A stretch of DNA of 64,000 bases from Ensifer adhaerens (GTDB taxonomy: Bacteria; Pseudomonadota; Alphaproteobacteria; Rhizobiales; Rhizobiaceae), in assembly GCF_000697965.2 (NCBI RefSeq), contig NZ_CP015880.1, positions 2,108,001-2,172,000 on the forward strand. The letters are read 5' to 3'. The notes under the pieces are model-generated. The model was not told where the DNA came from, did not search any database, and saw only the letters and a list, made by a program, of their open reading frames with translations. Shown here piece after piece: positions 27,030 through 35,627 of the stretch (within the stretch, counting starts at the first letter, position 1; each line of letters starts with the position of its first letter). The position numbers and the translations under genes are program-made.

Positions 27030-27626
27030 TTAAGCGGACGGAGACGCGACGGCGAAGGCGATGTCTTCCACCGCATCCGTGAGCACGATCTCGTCACCGA
27101 GCGACCATTCGGCCGCGCGTGCGGCGAGACGCGCAGGCACCATCGGCGAGCGGCCAGGACCGGGCGGCACGTCATAGGTGGCGTGTGCGTCATTGGCGAG
27201 GATCACGGTGAAGTCCTTCGCCATGGCCGTGCGGGCTGTCGCCGCCAGGCACATTTCCGAAAGCATGCCGCAGATCGCGATCGTCTCGACCTTGCGCGCC
27301 CGGAGCTGGTCTTCGAGATCGGTGCCGTCGAAGCCGTCGTCGTGCCGTTTGCGCACGACCACCTCGCCTGACTTGGCGGCAAAGAACAACTGCCAGCCAT
27401 CGGTCTCCGGTTCGTCGACAGCGCCCTCAGGCCCATCGTTCTGCAGGAATATCACCGGCACGCCGGCCGAACGCGCCTTCTGCAGAAGCAGGCCAACGGC
27501 CCGTTGCAGATCGACATGGCCGGGCACGGCTTCAGGCCCGGAAATGAAGGCCCGCTGCACATCGACAATCACCAGCGCATCGGCAACGTCGCCACCGACC
27601 GCCTTGCTCACAGCGTCATTCGTCAT
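27030..27626 (-). CDS. Isochorismatase-like cysteine hydrolase
   Basis: A 198-residue hydrolase of the same family as the gene at 4738 but not closely similar. The triad is visible: Asp in VIVDVQRAF (about residue 22), Lys in VVRKRHDDGF (about 93) and Cys in LSEMCLAATA (about 125). The gene starts six bases after the Lrp stop, so Lrp and hydrolase form one transcript. The racemase divergent from them suggests amino-acid amide or hydantoin-type metabolism, which is inference. Confidence 0.85.
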   Translation of the reverse strand: MTNDAVSKAVGGDVADALVIVDVQRAFISGPEAVPGHVDLQRAVGLLLQKARSAGVPVIFLQNDGPEGAVDEPETDGWQLFFAAKSGEVVVRKRHDDGFDGTDLEDQLRARKVETIAICGMLSEMCLAATARTAMAKDFTVILANDAHATYDVPPGPGRSPMVPARLAARAAEWSLGDEIVLTDAVEDIAFAVASPSA

Positions 27627-27632
27627 TTCGCC

Positions 27633-28112
27633 TCACACCGCATAATCGACCGGCACCGCCGTGCCGCTCTTCAGGATTTCCATCGAGATCGAGGCGGAGA
27701 CGTCGAAGAGTTCGACCTTGCGCACGATCTGCTTGTAGACCACGTCGTAGTGCTCGACACGCGGCAGCACGACCTTGACGATATAGTCATGATTTCCCGT
27801 CAGACGATGGGCCTCGACGATTTCGGGGATATCGCTGATCGCCCGGCGGAAGGTCTCGATCCATTCGTCCGAGTGGTGCGCCGTCTTGATCAGGGCAAAC
27901 ACGGTCGTCGGCACGCCCATGCGCTCGCGGTCGAGCACGACGATGCGCCTGGCGATGTAACCCGCCTCCTCCAGCCGCTGGATGCGGCGCGAACAGGCCG
28001 AAAGCGACAGGTTCACCCGCTCCGCCAATTCGCCGACGGCCACAGTCGCATCCTGCTGCAGCAGCGCCAGCAGCTTTCTGTCTCTATCGTCGAGCACGCC
28101 GATCCCTCCCAT
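27633..28112 (-). CDS. Lrp/AsnC-family regulator
   Basis: About 159 residues from MGGIGVLDDRD. A GTG at 28097 with a ggaggg ribosome site six bases away is an equally good or better start (154 residues). It contains the helix-turn-helix VGELAERVNLSLSACSRRIQRLEEAGYI and the RAM domain with LTGNHDYIVKVVLP. It is the first gene of an operon with the hydrolase and is divergent from an Asp/Glu racemase. Control of the racemase by an amino acid sensor is plausible. Confidence 0.88.
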   Translation of the reverse strand: MGGIGVLDDRDRKLLALLQQDATVAVGELAERVNLSLSACSRRIQRLEEAGYIARRIVVLDRERMGVPTTVFALIKTAHHSDEWIETFRRAISDIPEIVEAHRLTGNHDYIVKVVLPRVEHYDVVYKQIVRKVELFDVSASISMEILKSGTAVPVDYAV

Positions 28113-28155
28113 GATCAGAAATTCATACGCTACATAATTGCACATTCACTCCAAC

Positions 28156-28178
28156 ATGCGCAAACCATTCGCGCGCAT
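28156..28178. promoter_or_regulatory. Inverted repeat in the Lrp/racemase intergenic region
   Basis: atgcgc and gcgcat with an 11-base spacer, between the divergent Lrp gene and the racemase gene. A further tgcac half-site occurs at about 28139. Possible Lrp operator. Confidence 0.4.
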
Positions 28179-28292
28179 GGCCGCTTTTGCTCCCATTAAA
28201 GCGAACCATTGCCGCCGACCCTGCGGCATAGTTCAGCCCATCAAACGACGGTCGCCACGGACGGCGGCGGTAGCGGACAGAGAGGAATGGTT

Positions 28293-29006
28293 ATGCGCAA
28301 GATCGGTCTTATCGGCGGCATGAGCTTCGAAAGCTCGGCGGTCTACTATCGCATGGTCAACGAGGCCGTTCGCGACCACCTGGGCGGGCTGCATTCGGCC
28401 GAGGTGCTTTTGCATTCCGTCGACTTCCAGTCGATCGTCGACCTGCAGAAGGCCGGCCGCTGGGAAGACGCTGCCAAGCGGCTTGCCGATGTCGCCCAGA
28501 GCCTCGAAGCGGCCGGTGCGGACTGCGTGCTGATCTGCACCAACACCATGCACCTGATCGCCGATCAGGTTCAGGCAGCAATCGACATCCCCCTCATCAA
28601 CATCATCGACGAGACGGCAGCGCGCCTGAAGGCCGCAAGCAGCCGCCGGCCGCTGCTGCTTGCCACCCGCTACACCATGGAGCACGGCTTTTATGCCGAG
28701 CGTATGAGAAGCCACGGCATCGACATCCTGGTGCCGGATGCGGACGGCCGCACCCTCGTGCACGATGTCATCTTCGACGAGCTTTGCGCCGGCAAGGTGC
28801 TGCGCTCGTCCCGCCGGGCGCTGATCGAATTGATCGACAAGGCCGAAGCGGAAGGCGCGGACGCCGTCATCCTCGGCTGCACCGAAATCTGTCTGACCCT
28901 CGACCCGAGAGCCTTGCCGCTGCCGGGCTTCGATTCCACCGCGATCCACGCGGAAGCTGCCGTCGAATTCGCACTGGATGGGGCTTGCCTCAAGCGGGCC
29001 GCGTAG
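28293..29006 (+). CDS. Aspartate/glutamate racemase family protein
   Basis: A 237-residue protein; the ATG at 28293 has an agagg ribosome site seven bases upstream. The two catalytic Cys loops of the PLP-independent Asp/Glu racemase family are present: LICTNTMH (about residue 84) and LGCTEICL (about 194). The start RKIGLIGGMSFESSAVYYRMVN is typical. It would invert aspartate, glutamate or a related acid by a two-base mechanism. The Lrp and amide-hydrolase genes opposite it support amino-acid turnover. Confidence 0.9.
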   Translation: MRKIGLIGGMSFESSAVYYRMVNEAVRDHLGGLHSAEVLLHSVDFQSIVDLQKAGRWEDAAKRLADVAQSLEAAGADCVLICTNTMHLIADQVQAAIDIPLINIIDETAARLKAASSRRPLLLATRYTMEHGFYAERMRSHGIDILVPDADGRTLVHDVIFDELCAGKVLRSSRRALIELIDKAEAEGADAVILGCTEICLTLDPRALPLPGFDSTAIHAEAAVEFALDGACLKRAA

Positions 29007-29068
29007 TTAGCCGAGGGCTAGGCTAGGCTGCCCAATCGCGCCACATCGATCAGCCGCCACAAAGACGG

Positions 29069-29959
29069 CTATCGGCGGCGCGCAAGCGGCTGCAGGAAGA
29101 CGCGCTCATAGCTCACGAACGGCGGATCGTCGGCGTAAAGCGCGTTCGCTGCCATCCCATCGGGATCCGCGGCCACATCGCTGCGATAGCGCAGATACGC
29201 CGCCTCGTCCGCAAAGGTGAAGAGCGCGACGGCGATGTCGCCGGCTCCGTCTTCGCCCACCCCCGGAAAACTGGCGCCGACGCCCTCAGGTTTTTCGCGC
29301 GGCACGAAATAGCCGTGATGCGTCCCGCCGTGCCGCTCGATCAGCGTCATCCAGGTTTGCGCATAGGCCTCGAATTCCGCCAGGCGGCCCGGTTTCAGCC
29401 GGTAACGGATCTCGCAAGTGACTGTTGCTTGCACCATGGCGGACCGATCTCCTGTCATCCGGTCTTCGCGGTCGACGATCGCGTCGACGAAGCGCGTCTT
29501 CTCAGCGGTGTAGCGATCGCCGTCATATCGATAGGCCTCGGCGAGGCGTGCCTTCAGCGCCGCGTAGGCCAAGGCGGTGTCCGCATGGCTGCGCAGATGG
29601 TCGCGGAAGACAAGACGCCGTCGATGGGTCTCGTTGTCCGGCGGGCAGAGATAGACGCGCCGATTCGGCTCGACCCCCTGCAGCATAAAGGCCCAGACAT
29701 CGTCGTCGTACCGGTTGCCGCGCGCCTGGTAGCCGGCCGCAACGAGCAAGGCGCTGGCAGCCGCAATGTCGGGCAGCCCTCTCAAGGTGACATCGATGTC
29801 GATGACGGCCTTTGCCGCCATGCCGGGAACGGCCGTGCTGCCGATATGATCGACGGCGATGACCAGCGCATCCAGGATGCGCCTGAGATCCTGCGCGATC
29901 TCCCGGTAACGCTGCGGCCAGATGGGATCATAGGCAACGATTTCCACCCGTGTCGCCAT
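29069..29959 (-). CDS. GrpB-domain protein fused to a NIPSNAP domain
   Basis: A 296-residue two-domain protein. Residues about 1-165 match GrpB/UPF0157 (nucleotidyltransferase-like; DHIGSTAVPGMAAKAVIDIDV). After a short linker, residues about 178-290 match NIPSNAP (TCEIRYRLKPGRLAEFEAYAQTW, then RHGGTHHGYFVPRE). GrpB proteins are small and usually stand alone. It follows a VOC gene with no gap. Neither domain's substrate is known. Confidence 0.8.
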   Translation of the reverse strand: MATRVEIVAYDPIWPQRYREIAQDLRRILDALVIAVDHIGSTAVPGMAAKAVIDIDVTLRGLPDIAAASALLVAAGYQARGNRYDDDVWAFMLQGVEPNRRVYLCPPDNETHRRRLVFRDHLRSHADTALAYAALKARLAEAYRYDGDRYTAEKTRFVDAIVDREDRMTGDRSAMVQATVTCEIRYRLKPGRLAEFEAYAQTWMTLIERHGGTHHGYFVPREKPEGVGASFPGVGEDGAGDIAVALFTFADEAAYLRYRSDVAADPDGMAANALYADDPPFVSYERVFLQPLARRR

Positions 29960-30352
29960 TCAGAGCTCCGTCTCGTGGTCGATGCCACCCTTTCCCGGAC
30001 GCGGCCCACGAAGGCCGATACAATTGCCCCAGGGGTCGCGCACCTGGCACATCCACAGCCCCTCCTGGATCGCCATCGGCCCGCGATAGAGATGCGCGCC
30101 GAGCGCCTCGAAATGGGCGAGCGCCCGATCGACGTCCGCGACCGCCCAGTAGACGACGGAACCGGCAGCACCGCTCGCCACCTTCTCGTCGGCCTGGACG
30201 ATCTCGAGATCGATGGTGCCGATCCGCAGATAGGAAAAATCAAAGGCGGCAAGAAACCGATGTTCAGCGTCAGGAAATGCGCGCTGATACCAGGCAAGAC
30301 CCGCCTGCGTATCGGCCACATGCACCAGAATGGCCGCCACGCCGTCCGCCAT
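29960..30352 (-). CDS. VOC/glyoxalase-fold protein
   Basis: A 130-residue protein from MADGVAAILVHV (30352, ggaggggg ribosome site). It is a single VOC half-pair with YQRAFPDAEHRFLAAFDFSYLRIG and a C-terminal RDPWGNCIGL strand. Such proteins bind a metal and act on epoxides, dioxygenated rings or antibiotics, or simply sequester them. The gene directly abuts the GrpB-NIPSNAP gene, so the two are co-transcribed. Exact role unknown. Confidence 0.8.
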   Translation of the reverse strand: MADGVAAILVHVADTQAGLAWYQRAFPDAEHRFLAAFDFSYLRIGTIDLEIVQADEKVASGAAGSVVYWAVADVDRALAHFEALGAHLYRGPMAIQEGLWMCQVRDPWGNCIGLRGPRPGKGGIDHETEL

Positions 30353-30404
30353 CACCCCCTCCATCCGCCATCCGGATCGCCTTGATACAGGATTCGCGGC
30401 CGTC

Positions 30405-31685
30405 TCAGGTGGAAATCGCCGGAGCGGCCGCTTGGCCGCGCCCGTCCGCGCCGCCCCGCACCGCCTGCCAATCGCATTCGGCAAGCCCCGCCGGCTTGAA
30501 CGGGTCGATCAGCGTGCCCGAGACGATCGAGGCGAGCAGCCCCTGCATCGGCGGGGTGCGCGCAACTGTGGCTACCAGCCTGTCGCGCAGCCAGGCGAGA
30601 GCCGTCGAGTCCGACTGGTAGAAGGGCGTGAAGAGGAGCGACAGCAGCTGGAACAGCGCGACGTGGTTGCGGCGTGCGGCGGCATAGGCGGCAAGTGCGG
30701 CATCGAGATCGCCAGCCGTCTCCAGCGCATGCGAAAGTGCTGCGACGTCGAGCAGCGCCATATTCGCCCCCTGTCCGAGCTGCGGGCTCGTCGAATGGGC
30801 GCTGTCGCCGACAAAGGCGATGCGGCCGGAGACCGGCCGGCGCATGGTGCGGTGCGCATAGCGCGCCAGCGTCAGTTGCTCCCAGTCACTGATCTGATCC
30901 AGCAACGGCGCACAATCCGGCCAGTAATCGAGAATGCGCGCCTTCCAGCGATCGAGCCCGGCCTGCCATATCACGTCTGTGTCCGCGACCCTCAGGCTCC
31001 AGAAGAAGGCGACGCGGTCGCGCTCACCCATCCGCGCGCGGCCCGCCGGCAGGATGCCGATCATCACCTTCGCCCGGTCGTAGCGCTGCACCAAAGCGTG
31101 CGCATCATGATTGAGGCCGTCGCTGTCGAGCGTCGCCCAGAAGGCGCCATAGGCAAGCTCGCGCACCTTGGGCGCGGCGGTCGAACCGGCAGCAAGCGCC
31201 GAGCGTGCGCCGCTTGCATCGATCACCAGATCATAGGCGCCCGCCTCATGCCCTTGCGCATCCAGCATCACGGCCTTGCCGCCAGCCATGCGAACCTCGG
31301 TCAGCGTGACGCCGGTCTTGACCGGCAGCCCGACCGCGGCCACGGCATCGTGAAGCGTATTGAAGAGGGCCGCGCGCTGCACCGCCAGCCCGAAGCGCCC
31401 ACCGGCGAGCGCATCATAGCGCACGTCGAGCACGGTGCGCCCGGATTTGGCATCGGCGCCATAGAGCCGGTCGATCCGGCTGCCGAGGACCAGCATCGGC
31501 TGCAACAGGCCGAGTGTGTTCAGGACCGTCAGCCCCGTCGGCTGCAGCATCAGCCCGGAACCGACAGGTGAAGCTGCGTCGAACCGCTCGAGGATCTCCA
31601 CCCGATGACCGCGCCGCGACAGCATCAGTGCCGCTGCCAGCCCCGCCGGGCCGGCGCCCGCTATGCCGATATGAAGTGTCTTCAT
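30405..31685 (-). CDS. FAD-dependent aromatic-type monooxygenase
   Basis: A 426-residue protein. The GIAGAGPAGLAAALML motif (residues 7-22) binds FAD. The mid-domain stretch VIDASGARSAL and the GDSAHSTSPQLGQGANMALLD motif (about 300-320) are the marks of class A flavin monooxygenases of the p-hydroxybenzoate hydroxylase/kynurenine 3-monooxygenase superfamily. NAD(P)H and O2 are co-substrates. The aromatic substrate is unknown. It lies upstream of the VOC and GrpB-NIPSNAP genes on the same strand and could be the first gene of that operon, with a 52-bp gap. Confidence 0.88.
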   Translation of the reverse strand: MKTLHIGIAGAGPAGLAAALMLSRRGHRVEILERFDAASPVGSGLMLQPTGLTVLNTLGLLQPMLVLGSRIDRLYGADAKSGRTVLDVRYDALAGGRFGLAVQRAALFNTLHDAVAAVGLPVKTGVTLTEVRMAGGKAVMLDAQGHEAGAYDLVIDASGARSALAAGSTAAPKVRELAYGAFWATLDSDGLNHDAHALVQRYDRAKVMIGILPAGRARMGERDRVAFFWSLRVADTDVIWQAGLDRWKARILDYWPDCAPLLDQISDWEQLTLARYAHRTMRRPVSGRIAFVGDSAHSTSPQLGQGANMALLDVAALSHALETAGDLDAALAAYAAARRNHVALFQLLSLLFTPFYQSDSTALAWLRDRLVATVARTPPMQGLLASIVSGTLIDPFKPAGLAECDWQAVRGGADGRGQAAAPAIST

Positions 31686-32124
31686 GGTTCCCCGAGGTGA
31701 CGCGGATGATCGGCGAAACTATAGGGAAAATCAAAGTGCTAGGGCAAGGTCACGCTACCGGGACACGACGTCGCGCGTGGCGCATGACGTTGCGTCATGC
31801 TGCAAAGGAGTGGCCGCCCCTCATCCGGCCTGCCGGCCATCTTCTCCCCGCAGGCGGGCGAAGGGTACGCGTGGCACCCGCTCGCTCCATCGTCGCTCCC
31901 GCCAGTTGTGTCACCGTGGCAACGATCGGCGCGCCCTCGGTCTCATCTGACGGCTGCCCCACTCGGCAACGCTCCGACCGGGCGCGTCCCCTCTCCCCGC
32001 GTGCGGGGAGAGGGTTAGGGTGAGGGGCAAGCCCCACGAAACGATCACCGGACACGAAAATAGCAGGCGCGCCACAGCGCAACCAACCCGCGACTAAGGG
32101 GCATCATCGCCGCTACGAAACGCC
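31686..32124. other. Intergenic region holding a mosaic repeat element
   Basis: No gene. Positions 31816-32028 are a 213-bp repeat-like element (separate entry). The remainder carries the monooxygenase promoter side. A short stretch before the HxlR stop shows nothing recognisable. Confidence 0.6.
31816..32028. repeat. Rhizobial-type intergenic mosaic (MITE-like) element, copy 1
   Basis: The left arm 31816-31865 starts gcccctca and contains cttctccccgcaggcgggc. The right arm 31988-32028 has ctctccccgcgtgcggggag and ends tgaggggc. The arms are imperfect inverted repeats and the core between them is unrelated to that of copy 2. The layout recalls palindrome-rich rhizobial intergenic mosaic elements (RIME type), though exact identity was not tested. 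Nonautonomous; no coding sequence. Confidence 0.7.
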
Positions 32125-32529
32125 CTACCCCTGCGCGTCATACACCTCGCGCGCGGCCCGAATGGCGCCGTGGTTTTCCACCGACCAGTCGACGAAGTGC
32201 TTGAGCAGGCCGAGCAGCGAGCGCCCGAGATCGGTCAGCGCATATTCGACGCTCGGCGGCTGTGTGGGGTAGACGGTGCGGTGGATGTAGCCGTCGCGCT
32301 GCAGGTCCCGCAGCGTCTGGGTCAACATGCGCTGGGAGATGTCGGGGATCAGCCGGCGGAGCTGCGAGAAGCGCAAGGGGCCGTCGGCGAGCGACAGGAT
32401 CATCAGCGAGTTCCACTTGCCGCCGATATTGTCCATGACGTCGCGGACCGGGCAGTTTTCCATATCCATCGGCACGCCGCAGACGATCGCCACGCGCTTG
32501 CCCTTCATGTCCCCGGTCGGCTTGTTCAT
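32125..32529 (-). CDS. HxlR-family regulator
   Basis: A 134-residue protein from [11 protein letters not shown]. It has the HxlR winged helix with [22 protein letters not shown], a Cys just before the wing that in YodB/HypR-type relatives senses thiol stress. Then come [24 protein letters not shown] and the conserved [19 protein letters not shown]. It is divergent from a QorB-like quinone reductase, the same arrangement as ytfH/ytfG (qorR/qorB) in enteric bacteria. It probably represses that gene until quinones or aldehydes modify its Cys. Confidence 0.9.
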   Translation of the reverse strand: MNKPTGDMKGKRVAIVCGVPMDMENCPVRDVMDNIGGKWNSLMILSLADGPLRFSQLRRLIPDISQRMLTQTLRDLQRDGYIHRTVYPTQPPSVEYALTDLGRSLLGLLKHFVDWSVENHGAIRAAREVYDAQG

Positions 32530-32607
32530 CGGCGGTACCCTTTTTGTAACCACAGCAGAAAAAACTGCCTCCTTTACAGCCCTACTGCGATTACGCGATA
32601 AGAGCAA

Positions 32608-32622
32608 GTCTCAAAAAGAGAC
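32608..32622. promoter_or_regulatory. HxlR operator candidate
   Basis: Perfect inverted repeat gtctc-aaaaa-gagac between the divergent HxlR and quinone reductase genes. Short arms; the nearby ggtaccctttttgtaacc (about 32533-32550) is a weaker alternative. Confidence 0.4.
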
Positions 32623-32729
32623 CATGTGCCGAAGCATCTCCCAGGCAACGGCAGGAAGAGCCGGCGAGGCCTGCGCCGCGGCGTTCTGCGCGCGTTTCCG
32701 TCTCGGCCAAAACAGAAAAGGTAAAGACC

Positions 32730-33614
32730 ATGTCCGATACATTGCTCGTCACCGGCGCAACCGGCCAACTCGGCAAGCTCGTGCTCGACCAGTTGCTTGC
32801 GTCCGGCATCGCACCGGCCCGGATCATCGCCACCAGCCGCGATACGACGAAGCTCGCCAATTATATCGCCAGGGGTGTTCAGGCCCGCGTCGCCGATTTC
32901 GACGATCCCGCTTCGCTCGACCAGGCCTTTGCCGGCGCCGACCGGATCCTGATTATCTCTACCGACGCGCTGGACCAGCCCGGCAAGCGGCTGAAGCAAC
33001 ATCTGGCCGCCGTTGCGGCTGCGAAGAAGGCCGGCGCCAAGCACATCGTCTACACCTCGATGCCGAGCCCGGAAACCTCGGTCATTCCCTTCGCACCCGA
33101 TCATCTCGGCACTGAAAACGCCATCAAGGCGACCGGCATTCCCTATACGATCCTGCGCAACGGCTGGTACATGGAGAACCTGTTCATGGCGCTGCCGCAT
33201 GCCCTTGAGACCGGGCAATGGTATTCTTCTTCGGGCGAAGGCCGCCTCGCCCACATCGCCCGCGGTGATGCCGCCAAGGCCGCAGCCGCAGCCCTTGCCG
33301 CCTCCACAAGCGAGAGCCACACCTATACGCTGACGGGCGGCGAGCTGCGCTCGACGGACGAGATCGCAGCCCTCGTCGCCAAGGCGACCGGCAAGTCCCT
33401 CAACGTCGTGCACATCTCCGACGAGGCGCTCGCAGGCGGCCTGAAGAGCGCCGGCCTGCCGGACTTCCTGATCCCGATCGTCGTTTCCTTCGACGCCAAC
33501 ACCCGCGGGGGCCACATCGACATGGTGACGGGCGATGTCACCGCGCTGACCGGCGCGACGCCGGTGACGCTCGCCGCCTTTCTCGAAGCGAGCAAGGCGC
33601 GACTTGCCAGCTAA
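32730..33614 (+). CDS. NmrA/QorB-like NAD(P)H:quinone reductase
   Basis: A 294-residue atypical SDR. The N-terminal VTGATGQLGKLVLDQL motif binds NADP(H). The protein resembles E. coli YtfG/QorB, with PYTILRNGWYMENL in the substrate region. It likely reduces quinones or other electrophiles, protecting from redox cycling. The divergent HxlR regulator supports this. A hairpin after the stop may end the transcript. Confidence in the exact substrate is low; confidence in the family is high. Confidence 0.88.
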   Translation: MSDTLLVTGATGQLGKLVLDQLLASGIAPARIIATSRDTTKLANYIARGVQARVADFDDPASLDQAFAGADRILIISTDALDQPGKRLKQHLAAVAAAKKAGAKHIVYTSMPSPETSVIPFAPDHLGTENAIKATGIPYTILRNGWYMENLFMALPHALETGQWYSSSGEGRLAHIARGDAAKAAAAALAASTSESHTYTLTGGELRSTDEIAALVAKATGKSLNVVHISDEALAGGLKSAGLPDFLIPIVVSFDANTRGGHIDMVTGDVTALTGATPVTLAAFLEASKARLAS

Positions 33615-33633
33615 GCGGTAAGCCAGGCAGCGG

Positions 33634-33658
33634 GAGCCCGGCCGTTTGCGTCGGGCTC
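33634..33658 (+). terminator. Hairpin after the quinone reductase gene
   Basis: Arms gagcccg and cgggctc around an 11-base loop, 20 bp after the stop codon. No good T-run follows. Confidence 0.45.
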
Positions 33659-33821
33659 TCGAAACGACCTTTGCCATGCTGTCGGCACCGGGAGGGCACG
33701 AGCTGCCCGCCCTGCCGGCCAGACAATCTTCGCCATGGTCGTCACCGCCATTTGTTCTTGCTTTGTTCACGTTTTCGCTCTATGAATTCTCCTGGCTTCA
33801 CCGCTTAAAAAAGGGGAAATC

Positions 33822-34205
33822 ATGAGCGTTTATCTGACCGTCGGTGCATTGGATTCCGCCAGGTCCAATGCCTTCTACGATGCCACCCTGGCGACGATCG
33901 GCTGGAAGGCGCACACGGACTTTCCGGACTGGCGCGCCTATTCCGAAGGCGGAACCGGCAATGGTCCCGTGCTGTGGGTCTGCAAGCCCTTCAACAATGA
34001 ACCGGCAAGCGCTGGAAATGGTTCGATGGTCGGCTTCATGGTCCAGTCCCGTCAGGACGTCGATGCCTTCTACCAGGCAGGCATGGCCAATGGCGGAACG
34101 GATGAGGGCGCCCCCAACCCGCGGCCGCATTATGGGCCGCACTGGTACGCGGCCTACATGCGCGATCCCTCCGGAAACAAGATTTCCGTCGTCTATAACG
34201 GTTAG
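33822..34205 (+). CDS. VOC-fold glyoxalase-like protein
   Basis: A 127-residue protein with ribosome site aagggg. Single VOC module: MSVYLTVGALDSARSNAFYDATL, middle KPFNNEPASAGNGSMVGFMV, and the C-terminal YMRDPSGNKISVVYNG. Similar proteins (YcaA-like lactoylglutathione lyase relatives) are metal-binding; substrate unknown. It is a single gene. Confidence 0.85.
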   Translation: MSVYLTVGALDSARSNAFYDATLATIGWKAHTDFPDWRAYSEGGTGNGPVLWVCKPFNNEPASAGNGSMVGFMVQSRQDVDAFYQAGMANGGTDEGAPNPRPHYGPHWYAAYMRDPSGNKISVVYNG

Positions 34206-34313
34206 CCCATCGCTGCCTTGGCCGGGCACGGTAACCGGGCATCCGAAGCACCGCGCTCGCCGGCATGGGAAGGCTGATGCCTGGCACGCGGGCTTGCCAG
34301 CTTTTGCCGTCGC

Positions 34314-35528
34314 CTACCGGAAGGCCTCCACCGGCGAAGCATCAGCCCTCAGCGCAAGCTCGGCCAGAACGAGCGCGCCGACGCCGGCGAGAAAGAAGCC
34401 GGCCGAAAGATTGAGCGTCGTGCCATCGTAGAAGGCGCCCACCGCGATCGAAAACACCGTCGCCACGAGGCTGGAGCCGGAGGCGATCAGCGATGCGCCG
34501 AGCCCGGCCACCTGCCCGAGCGAACGCATGGCCATGGCGTTGAGATTGCCGAACAGCACGCCGACCGCAAAGAAGGCGGCAAAACCGAGCACCAGCAGGA
34601 TCGCAAGCGGCGGCCGCCCGCCCCAATAGAGCGATGCCGCAAGCATCGCCAGCCCTGCCGCGGCAAGGCCCACAAAACCTCGGCGCGCCATCGCCTCCGC
34701 GCCGAAGCGCTGCACGAGCTTGGCATTAAGGAACGAGGCAAGCCCGATGCCCGTCGCCAGCATGGCAAAATAGAGCGGGAAGGTCTCACCGATCCCGTAG
34801 GCGTCGAAGAAGAGGTCGGCCGCCGTGCTCAGATAGAGAAGCTGCGCGCCGAAGACGAGCCCGGTCGCGACGATCAGCAACGTCACCCGCCGATGCGACA
34901 GGATGCGCCGCCCGTTCGATACGAGCAGCCCCAGGCGAAAGGGAATGCGTTTGTCGGCCGGCAATGTTTCCGGCTGCCGCATCACCAGCCACAGGCCGAG
35001 AACGCCCGCCGCCGCGAGATAGACGGCAAAGATGCTGCGCCAGCCGGCTACAGTGATGATCCCCTGCGCCAGTGTCGGCGCCAGCATCGGCACCAGAATG
35101 AACAGCGTGAACATGAACGACATGACGCGGGCCATCGCGTCACCCTCGAACTGGTCGCGGATCATCGCCCTCGTCGCGATCTTCGGCCCGGAGACGCCGA
35201 CACCCTGAAGAAACCGGCCGAGGATGACCATTTCGAGCGAGTTCGCCACCATGGCGATGACCGTTCCGAGCGCATAGACGCCAAGGCCCAGGACCAGCGC
35301 CCTCTTCCGCCCCATCGCATCGGAAAGCGGCCCGAGCAGCAGTTCGCCGAACGCCATGCCGAGAATGAACAGCGAAATCACATGCTGGGTGGAAAGCGGC
35401 GGCGCGACGCCGACGTCGGCGCCGATCTGGCGCAGACCCGGCAACAGCGCGTCGATGCTGATCGAGGTCAGCGATGTCAGAAGCGCATAGAGAACGATGC
35501 GCTCGCGAAAACTGGTCTGAATGATCAT
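34314..35528 (-). CDS. MFS drug exporter of the Bcr/CflA type
   Basis: A 404-residue transporter with 12 predicted membrane helices. Features of the drug:H+ antiporter family are GPLSDAMGRKRALVLG (loop 2-3 motif A), LGRFLQGVGVSGPKIATRAMIRD (motif C region) and a Bcr/CflA-type N-terminal TSLTSISIDALLPGL. It would export small toxic compounds by proton exchange. No regulator sits beside it, and the gene is monocistronic. Confidence 0.88.
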   Translation of the reverse strand: MIIQTSFRERIVLYALLTSLTSISIDALLPGLRQIGADVGVAPPLSTQHVISLFILGMAFGELLLGPLSDAMGRKRALVLGLGVYALGTVIAMVANSLEMVILGRFLQGVGVSGPKIATRAMIRDQFEGDAMARVMSFMFTLFILVPMLAPTLAQGIITVAGWRSIFAVYLAAAGVLGLWLVMRQPETLPADKRIPFRLGLLVSNGRRILSHRRVTLLIVATGLVFGAQLLYLSTAADLFFDAYGIGETFPLYFAMLATGIGLASFLNAKLVQRFGAEAMARRGFVGLAAAGLAMLAASLYWGGRPPLAILLVLGFAAFFAVGVLFGNLNAMAMRSLGQVAGLGASLIASGSSLVATVFSIAVGAFYDGTTLNLSAGFFLAGVGALVLAELALRADASPVEAFR

Positions 35529-35627
35529 GGGCCGGAGATGGGCGAGAGGACGGGCTTACTCTATAGCAGCCCCCGTTGCAGATTGCATTGCGTTCGCGCC
35601 TGCGTAGCCCTGAGTATTTTCAGGATG

